Positions 57,576 to 64,000 of a stretch of DNA of 64,000 bases are shown here, piece by piece. The stretch is taken from the NCBI GenBank assembly GCA_963989385.1, contig OZ022506.1, forward strand, positions 6,985,415 through 7,049,414, in the 5' to 3' direction. This DNA comes from Ctena decussata (taxonomy: Eukaryota > Mollusca > Bivalvia > Lucinida > Lucinidae). The position numbers and the translations under genes were made by a program. Under the pieces are notes generated by a model. It saw only the letters and a list, made by a program, of their open reading frames with translations. It had not been told where the DNA came from and made no database searches. Each line of letters starts with the position of its first letter. The first letter of the stretch is position 1.

Positions 57576-58423
57576 TTATTTTGGGCAAATCTACTTCTGC
57601 CATGTCCCATTGGTGGTTTATTTACATTTTCAGCCTTACAATCCCTTAAAATGTGACCTATCTGACCACAACCCCAGCATTTGATTGTTCTCTGATTTGA
57701 ATGGACCTCATTAATCCTACGGTCCTTATTTGTGTGTCTGAAGTATCTTTGACCTCTAGAGTGGTCTACTTCCATGGGTGTACCTCTGCTATTTGTGTCT
57801 GTTTGTGACCAAGTTCTGTTTAAACCAGACATTGACACCCTTGCCCTTAAATTCTGTTCATTTGTGGCAATGCCTATTTCCCCTTGTAAAGTGTCAGGCT
57901 TATCCCTTAATATCTTAAGTTTTAATTGATCATTGTGTAAACCATCTACAAAGGTATCAATTAGTTGCCTTTCAACAGCCTCACCCCCTTGGCCATTATA
58001 TGCCTCTTCAGCCAAAGAAAGTATGCGCTCTGCATAAATTTGAATATTTTCCCCTACTTTTTGCTTAACTGATCTTAACATTGTTAAAGCAATTTGTGGG
58101 TCAGTTACATCTGAAAATCTTAGTGCTAACTGTTGCCTCAATTGACCCCATGTATTGCGAGGGTTTGCTTCCATATATCTGTGTATAAAACCACTAACCG
58201 CACCACTAGATGATTGATATGCAATAAGTTTTTTCCTGTCATCATGAATATTAACTAAGGTGGCATATTTCTCAATAGACTTTATCCATTCCCTAAAGTT
58301 TTTCGGACTGCCATCATATTTGACAACTATATTTGAGATTCCCTGTGCAGTCAAAGCGTTTGATACATTTGTAAGTTCATGATTTAAAGCCTGAAATACC
58401 TCAGCCACAGTCGGTTCAGCCAT
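57551..58423 (-). CDS. gag (nucleocapsid-type zinc knuckle)
   Basis: 290 codons, ATG at 58423, intact. The matrix/capsid part is helical with WIKSIEKYATLV and QLRQQLALRFSDVTDPQ, a typical Ty3/gypsy capsid pattern (retrotransposon gag family). The C-terminus has one CCHC zinc knuckle, CWGCGQIGHILRDC (about residues 249-262). Basic Arg-rich flanks would bind RNA. It should form the virus-like particle. Length is on the short side but normal for single-knuckle gypsy elements. Confidence 0.9.
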   Translation of the reverse strand: MAEPTVAEVFQALNHELTNVSNALTAQGISNIVVKYDGSPKNFREWIKSIEKYATLVNIHDDRKKLIAYQSSSGAVSGFIHRYMEANPRNTWGQLRQQLALRFSDVTDPQIALTMLRSVKQKVGENIQIYAERILSLAEEAYNGQGGEAVERQLIDTFVDGLHNDQLKLKILRDKPDTLQGEIGIATNEQNLRARVSMSGLNRTWSQTDTNSRGTPMEVDHSRGQRYFRHTNKDRRINEVHSNQRTIKCWGCGQIGHILRDCKAENVNKPPMGHGRSRFAQNKTVGNQEN

Positions 58424-58565
58424 TTTGATTTACTGTTATAATTCATTTAATTTAATTGTAAACAGTTAGCCAATCTACATAAACAAGTGAAAACAGAACA
58501 AAACGCCTACCTTTCTAGTTGAGGTTCTCTCCATGTCCTTGATTGAAGACTGCCAGTGGAACAAT

Positions 58566-58582
58566 CCTGGGCGCAGGCACCA
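58566..58582 (-). promoter_or_regulatory. Primer-binding site
   Basis: The minus strand reads TGGTGCCTGCGCCCAGG 12 nt inside the 5' LTR. It starts with TGG, complementary to the CCA end of a tRNA. The plus strand (CCTGGGCGCAGGCACCA) looks like a tRNA 3' end with a CTGGG T-stem half. I cannot name the tRNA. Confidence 0.7.
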
Positions 58583-58594
58583 AATCAATAACCT

Positions 58595-59397
58595 TGTTGC
58601 ATAGCAAGGTTAAAGTTAAGTTACTTCGCGTTGTGTTTCTTTAAAGTCTTTTAAAGTTTTAAATTAACAAAGATTTATCAATTTCATATTTTATTTTTAA
58701 ATGCCAAAAATGAGTTTCAGTATAAAGCAAGACTGAACTAACACTACTGAACACACTAGTAACCCGAAACCATACTGAACTACATGACTAAAAAAACTGA
58801 TGAGTCTGGAAAGCTCTGGGTATATATAGGCTTTGTCACATTCCAACACATTCCAATACATTTCATAACGCAAAAACACCCCACCAGTTATTTGTACAAA
58901 GCATCAATCATGTTACTTTTATTTAAATATCAAGTCAATCATTAGGGTAGAATAACAATCTTTTAAAATGTCGAAGCACTCTGTGAGTGACAAGAATGTT
59001 AACATGTACTTGGGTTTCTGATGAAATATTAAACAAAACACCCCAATGATTGACAAGTATGTAACTTGAACTTAAAATATTCCTAACACCTGCCAAACAT
59101 CTGTGGAACAGCGCAGAATCATCTGACCTTTAAAAGTTGACCAAAACTCATATGACATTTGTCATCAAATTCCAAAGGCCTGATGTTTACTTTGACTTGA
59201 ACAGTGTCCAATTGATTTGAATGGACTCCAACAATAATAAACTCATGTATTTATCAAAGTATGCAAACTTATAACTGTTCCTATACCTACTATTTAAAAG
59301 AGTACACTTTCATACTATCAATCAAGGCAATTAAGATGATTATTTTAATTAATTAAAAAGTACATGTATACATGTCAGGGGGGGCCACTATGTAACA
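58595..59397 (-). repeat. 5' LTR (803 bp)
   Basis: Starts TGTTACATAGTGGCC and ends CTATGCAACA on the element strand. It includes the promoter. One difference from the 3' LTR is visible over 803 bp. Confidence 0.95.
58819..58829 (-). promoter_or_regulatory. TATA box of the LTR promoter
   Basis: Minus strand CCTATATATACCC, about 570 nt into the LTR. An AATAAA (minus strand) follows about 130 nt further on, giving an R region between them. Pol II start just downstream is inferred. Confidence 0.6.
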
Positions 59398-60440
59398 CGC
59401 ATGAACAGTTCTTCTAGTGCGTAATTTGTCACCTGTTTGTCCAATATATAGTTCTTTGCAGCCATTACATTTGATGACATAAATGACATTTTTTACGTCG
59501 CAGGACATTGTTTCATTTACGTAAAATACTTTACCATTAAAACTGTAAGAGTTACCCTCTTCCAAACATTCGCAAAGGGCACAGTTTGGACGATTACATT
59601 TGAACACTTTATTTGAGGTCCTTGTTTGCTGCTCCGTAAATTTTGCTTTAGTTATAAGTATCTTTAGGTTTGGAGGCTGTCGTTTGCTTTTAATAATTTT
59701 TGAACCTGAAAGTGCTTCTCGCATAGTTTGGTAATTGGTTAATATATGCATATTACTTTTGAGAATGCCAAACATTTCAGTGTTATTAGGATTGAAGGTT
59801 GAAACATATGGAAGTATGTCTTCTTCCTTCTTTGCACTTGGATTTAAAAGTGAGTCTCTTGGTATTATTTTAACCCTCCTGATGCCTTCCGTAATAACTA
59901 TATCTGGATAATTTCGTTTGTGCAAAGAAATACGTAAATCTGATTAGCGTTTTTCTCTAAGATTCTGGTCGGAAACGATTGTGCAGATTCTTCTAGCTAA
60001 GTTATAGGGTATACTTGTTTTGGTATGCTTCGGATGACAAGAATGAAAGTTAAGATATTGCTTGGAATCCGTTTCTTTGAAGTATATGTCTGTACTTATG
60101 CGATTATTTGATTTTATTAGCAAAACGTCTAGGAAAGGAAGTCTTTCTTCATTGTATTCTACTGTAAATTTTAGATCAGAATCCAGATCATTTAAAATTG
60201 AATGAAACTTCTTCAGAGTTTCCTCTCCTTTAGTCCAAAATACAAAACAGTCATCTAAAAATCGTTTCCAATTGTCCGTGATATAATCGGCAAATTCTTT
60301 GCCAAATTCTATTTCAATCTTTGAGTAGAGTTTTTCTTCTAAATAAGCGAGGACTAGGGTTGCATATGTGGGCGCAAATTTTGTTCCCATGGCGGTGTCT
60401 CGAACATGGTTGTACATGATGTCATATATATACATACATA
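59398..60440 (-). pseudogene. PLE2 RT and start of GIY-YIG (upstream of LTR insertion)
   Basis: Truncated at 5' near 60440. RT: RDTAMGTKFAPTYA, catalytic WKRFLDDCFVFWTKG, LPFLDVLLIKS, KETDSKQYLNFHSCHP. An in-frame TAA lies at 59944-59946. Then ILPYVSTFNPNN, CNRPNCALCECLEEGN and VIYVIKCNGCKELYIGQTGD, the first part of GIY-YIG, which reaches RRTVHA and is then cut by the LTR element. It resumes as HAQQIRD at 49680. It is related to PLE1 at roughly half identity over the C-terminal part, thus another family. Confidence 0.9.
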
Positions 60441-61135
60441 AACAAGTAAGATATCATTACAAGCTATGGGATTAACGAAAGCGATGTGCTTATCGAGTTC
60501 CTTTCCCTGGTTCTTCTCCTTGAATTGGTTTCTGAGTAAAATGAATATCTGTTAAACAGCTGAAAAAGGATGTGATTGTCTAACTTACTCATTACATCAG
60601 AAGATGCCAATAATTTTATCTCAGTAAGACTTTAGGCGGACAAAAGTAATCCTGTTCATTATAAGATAATTGCCACCCGGTAATTAAATTCTGATCGTTC
60701 CAAGGCGGTACTTCTCTTGTATTCATTCACTGTTATTTGTTCTTGTTGAATATGGCGAAGTTTTAGTTGACATGTTATGTAAGTGGTGTTTTCAGTTGCT
60801 TTGGCTGAATGACTAAAAGTATGGGAAAAGGCTTTTCACTCGGTTTATCTCATGTTTCTTTCACGAACTTTTGTCAAGGTATGTATATACTTCGAACCCT
60901 ATTGGGAAAAAGTTGTGATCCGTCTATCTTTATTAGTCACCAGCATCGTTAAGAAGTTTTGATATATCAAGTGAGTGCATAAATGGGCATTTTAGATGTA
61001 ACATTCGTCCGTTGTTTCCTTCGAAAACTCTTACAAAGGTACGAATATCCGCAGAAGAACAATGAATAACAGCAGCGACGTTTAATACAATAAGGCACTA
61101 CAGGTCCTGGTAACTAAATAGGATTTCTTTTACAG
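60441..61135. other. Intron sequence before exon C3
   Basis: Diverged homology to the B-C introns of units 1 and 2 (for example 'gaattggtttctgagtaaaatgaa' and 'ttccaaggcggtacttct'). This shows that the nested stack interrupted the third module's intron. Confidence 0.5.
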
Positions 61136-61228
61136 AATGAAAGAACTTCGGAAGCAGAATACAGAACTAGAAGAACATCTGATGCATTCGCAGGAAGACC
61201 ATCAGGAAAACGACGCGTTGCGTCAACG
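61136..61228 (+). CDS. Coiled-coil exon C3
   Basis: 93 nt between TTCTTTTACAG and GTATAAT, phase 2-2. Peptide MKELRKQNTELEEHLMHSQE then DHQENDALRQ. Diverged copy of C1/C2, separated from B3 by the 13.8-kb insertion stack. Open with good splice sites, so it may still be used. No further exon of the array was found downstream in this window. Confidence 0.6.
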
Positions 61229-62453
61229 GTATAATTATTGACGTATATATCGAATAAATTTCTGTCGCTGACATTTGATATTATATTGTGTATTAAGGTA
61301 TTCAGATACAGACTAACTGTGTTTTTTGTCTTAATTAAAACAAAAGGGAACTATTGTTCATGTCGAAATCGATCAAGTGTGGAGTAAATACACACACTAA
61401 TAATGTCTACCTTAAGGAGCCTCAGTTTTCGGGCAGATAGGTCTGTACAAACAGGGGAAACCGAGATCAGACTGTTCCTTAGAAACCAGAATGGTCAAGG
61501 TTTTCACAGTTTCTATTCCATCTGCGCATTTTTGTAGGCATTACTCTATGGACGAACCAGAATAACAAGAAAATAAATAATGGGACAAGGACCGGTTGTG
61601 CTTGCAGCAGGTGCAGAATTTGGGCAATCTGCTTTGGGCTTATTTTCGAACTTAAACATTTTTTTTCTAGGAAACGAAACGGTGAAATGTTTGTTTTTTT
61701 GTTTTATTCTGTATTGCACAATGTAAGTTTTACTAAAATAATATGCATAAGCATGCCCCATCGATTGAATAAATTTTCATGACTTTTTGCATGAAATCAA
61801 ATTTTATTGCATTTTTTTTTTTTGAAAATTTTAAAAATATACTTTTTATCAAGACAACTGCATTCTGTTTCAAATATCCCATATTATCAATTATATGATT
61901 TGCAGAAATGAAAGTGCATTCATGTTCTAGCGACATGAATTTGTATGGAAAATGTGTGAATCTGTATGTAGAAATACATTTTTTTATTTTTATTTTTTTT
62001 AGGAAAAGTAAACGGTTATTTTTCTTATCCAAATGTTTTATAGCCTTTTGGGTTATTCAGCTGGTATAATGATATAAATGCCAAACCAATATCTTTATTC
62101 AGTATCTATCTACCTGAATAGGTAAATGAAAGCCAGATGCATTAATAAACGAAAGCCAGATGCATTAATAAAGTCGAAAACGCCAAAACTGAGTTATAAA
62201 TATGATTATTGTAATGCCGGGTAATGAAATGTCAGGCCCAAAATTTTTAGTAAACTGTACTTTAAGCGGAATAAATTAGATGATTTGATGTCATATCGGG
62301 AACACCCCGGTCTCTCCCATGGGAAGAAGCCGGGTACACTGTTGATAAGCACATGGACAAAAACGAAATTAGTGACTGTTAAATTTTATTTTATTTTTCA
62401 TTTTTAGATACAAGTTAAACCATGTTTTAACTATACATTTATAAAAATCGAAA
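61229..62453. other. No gene recognised
   Basis: AT-rich with T runs (61810-61822, 61981-62000). A short direct repeat 'gaaagccagatgcattaataaa' occurs twice at about 62128-62171. Confidence 0.4.
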
Positions 62454-63160
62454 TTGTTACAGGTTTTAGTAAAATTTCTTTTACACCAAGGCCTATCGGA
62501 ACCAGAATTTTATGGTGACTTAGTATACAAATTCAAAAAGATTAAGGGTAGGGCTGATTTTTCTGATCAATTCCGAAAAATAATAATACGTCACAAACGT
62601 ATTGGCTATAATTTAAATGTTATGCGACAGTCTGCATGCTTAGTGATTAACCCAATCACGGTTGATAGCTTTGCTGCACTCTTTAATTGCACACCGGGGG
62701 ATCGGTCGTCAGACTCTATGATGGCCCCGACCTAAAGCTATATATTTTAGTTGGTTGGGACCGGAGCCTTTTTGTCTGTTGCTTGGTCCACCGGGGCTCA
62801 ACTGGTGACCTTCTTTTGCTTCAGATTTCCAGTGGGGTTGTTTGGCAGGACAGGGATCTCCACCTGTCAGACGGCCCGTTGTATCTGTTGAGTCCTCGTC
62901 TTTGCTTCTTCATGGTGTTGAAATTTGATTTATGTGTTTACCGTGATGATTCATTGACGAGTTAGAGGGTTATCATGCGAACCGAACAACCAACTAAATG
63001 TTTTGTACCACTTCAGAAACTGAGGGTGAGGTTGGGCCTGTAAAATCGATTTAAGCCCCCCAGTAATTCATTACTGACCGTTCCAAGGCGGTAGTTCTGT
63101 TGTGGTTCTTTGTTGCCTGTTTTTCGTGTCAGAGTTTCTGTGATGTTTTACCTTATGTAT
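62454..63160 (+). mobile_element. LINE-type 3' end fragment
   Basis: The peptide LLHQGLSEPEFYGDLVYKFK...FRKIIIRHKRIGYNLNVMRQ...CLVINPITVDSFAALFNCTP ends at a stop at 62733-62735 after SMMAPT. The following 3' region ('ttggttgggaccggagcc', 'gtccaccggggctcaactgg', 'attcattactgaccgttccaaggcgg') is the tail that in my experience accompanies this element in bivalves. It is 5'-truncated. The related fragment at 28277-28507 shares GLSEPEF. The exact clade is uncertain. Confidence 0.6.
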
Positions 63161-64000
63161 GTTATTATTATTTTTGGTTCGGTTTGGGTTGCTGAGTGGC
63201 CACCTTTTGGGAACAAGCTGCTCACTCGGTTGGCCATATGTTCTCTGTATCTTGATTATTTGTAATCTTAGTTGTTTCCAACTATGGTTTGAGGGCTGGA
63301 TTTGGATTTTGATTGTTTCAGTTCCTGGTCTTTGCATACTTTTTACTTTTACGGACAAAGTTACACGAGTTAACCTGATTACACCTTCGGATTTTTGTGT
63401 AATGGGCAATAACTACACATTAAGTTATGTCATGGAATATCGGCCGTTTGCCACCACATGTTCCCGAATACGACATTTAGAAAAAAGAAGAAAACATAGG
63501 ATATCTACGGAATATTCAGAATTCATTGTTAAAATATTAATAACTGCCTACTTTTGAGAATTTATAACAAAAGAGCTCGGTTGTTGAATTTCGACTAGCT
63601 CGTTATCCGGGAACTTCATCGAGAGTTTATGGTCGATAACTCATAATTTTACCCTGCCCGTACCAGTTCAGTGTTTAACTATTGACATTTCGTTTGAACA
63701 TAGTTCGCTAAATCTGGTACTACAGTCGTGGGCAGTGTTATTGAACAAGAGTAGACAAAATTAAACCGTGTCTTCTATTTTCATTTCACCGATGCATTCT
63801 TTGCTTCAAGGCGATCTTTCTTTATATTTTTATATTAATTGATCCATACAAAATTGATGTTGAATACTTTACAAATGTATCTCCAGTGACCAACAGTAAA
63901 ATCTGTTTTACCTATGCATACTTTAACAATGGCAGCTATTGACAAACCAGTACACCTTGCAATTTGCATGACACCTTCACTAGATCTTGATGCGGGGTTT
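63161..64000. other. No gene recognised
   Basis: An open frame at 63159-63557 (132 codons, hydrophobic) lies within or just after the LINE tail and has no recognised motif or splice support. Nothing else is visible to the window end. Confidence 0.35.

Larger units (their letters stand above)
49681..59397 (-). mobile_element. Envelope-bearing Ty3/gypsy LTR retroelement
   Basis: A complete 9717-bp insertion on the minus strand. Order in its own direction: 5' LTR (58595-59397), primer-binding site, gag, protease-RT-RNase H-integrase, env, polypurine tract, 3' LTR (49681-50483). LTR ends are TG...CA. The target duplication is 4 bp (TGCG on the element strand; 5 bp if a shared A is counted). RT-RNase H-integrase order with a GPF/Y-type integrase tail places it in Ty3/gypsy (Metaviridae). 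An env of baculovirus-F style and a 4-bp target duplication recall errantiviruses, though the host here looks molluscan. One frameshift and one stop are seen in pol. Confidence 0.95.

Noticed and set aside
58595..59397. Independent solo LTR
   Set aside because: It pairs with 49681-50483 as the other LTR of one element, with matching target duplication.
63071..63557. Overlapping frames on both strands near the window end
   Set aside because: They fall in or next to the LINE 3' tail; no motif.

Overview
The window is eukaryotic: AT-rich, intron-bearing and crowded with repeats. Nothing bacterial is present (no operons, rRNA or CRISPR). Several repeats match types I know from marine bivalves: TIR elements carrying 150-bp or 445-bp minisatellites and TCCGTCCG tracts, a LINE tail with the GLSEPEF signature, tRNA-derived SINEs, and hammerhead-bearing Penelope-like elements (PLEs). 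My inference is a bivalve mollusc, possibly a venerid clam; the species cannot be fixed from sequence alone.

Region by region. 1-19.9 kb has no supported host gene. It holds a TIR/minisatellite element (3187-5591), a tandem SINE dimer (6598-7003), fold-back elements (7251-7501, 10063-10655, 17079-17351), two copies of a second TIR/minisatellite element (8172-9267 and 14934-16337, the latter between 0.5-kb inverted repeats), a decayed coding segment (11215-11851, minus) and a SINE (17655-17935). 19.9-36 kb holds a possible first coding exon (19946-20106), another possible exon (29721-29888), two broken LINE fragments, a 152-bp tandem array and a broken PLE with a 3' hammerhead ribozyme. 36-61.2 kb holds the best host-gene candidate: plus-strand exons of 105 or 93 nt, all bounded by phase-2 introns, in the order A-B-C-D, A-B-C-D, A-B-C. 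Each encodes about 35 (or 31) residues of coiled coil. The first two modules are a recent tandem duplication of about 4 kb.

The intron between exons B3 and C3 carries a nested stack of about 13.8 kb on the minus strand. Two different PLEs lie head to tail (PLE1 46.75-49.43 kb; PLE2 49.43-49.68 kb continuing at 59.40-60.44 kb). PLE2 is split inside its GIY-YIG nuclease domain by a 9.7-kb LTR retroelement (49681-59397). That element has 803-bp LTRs differing at one visible position, a primer-binding site, a polypurine tract, gag, pol and a long envelope gene. The envelope has a furin site followed by a fusion-peptide-like segment and a C-terminal membrane anchor, in the style of errantivirus/baculovirus F proteins. 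pol is broken by one frameshift and one stop codon.

The strongest items for follow-up are the envelope-bearing LTR element, the PLE-linked hammerheads (two good, one decayed), and the array of symmetric coiled-coil exons.
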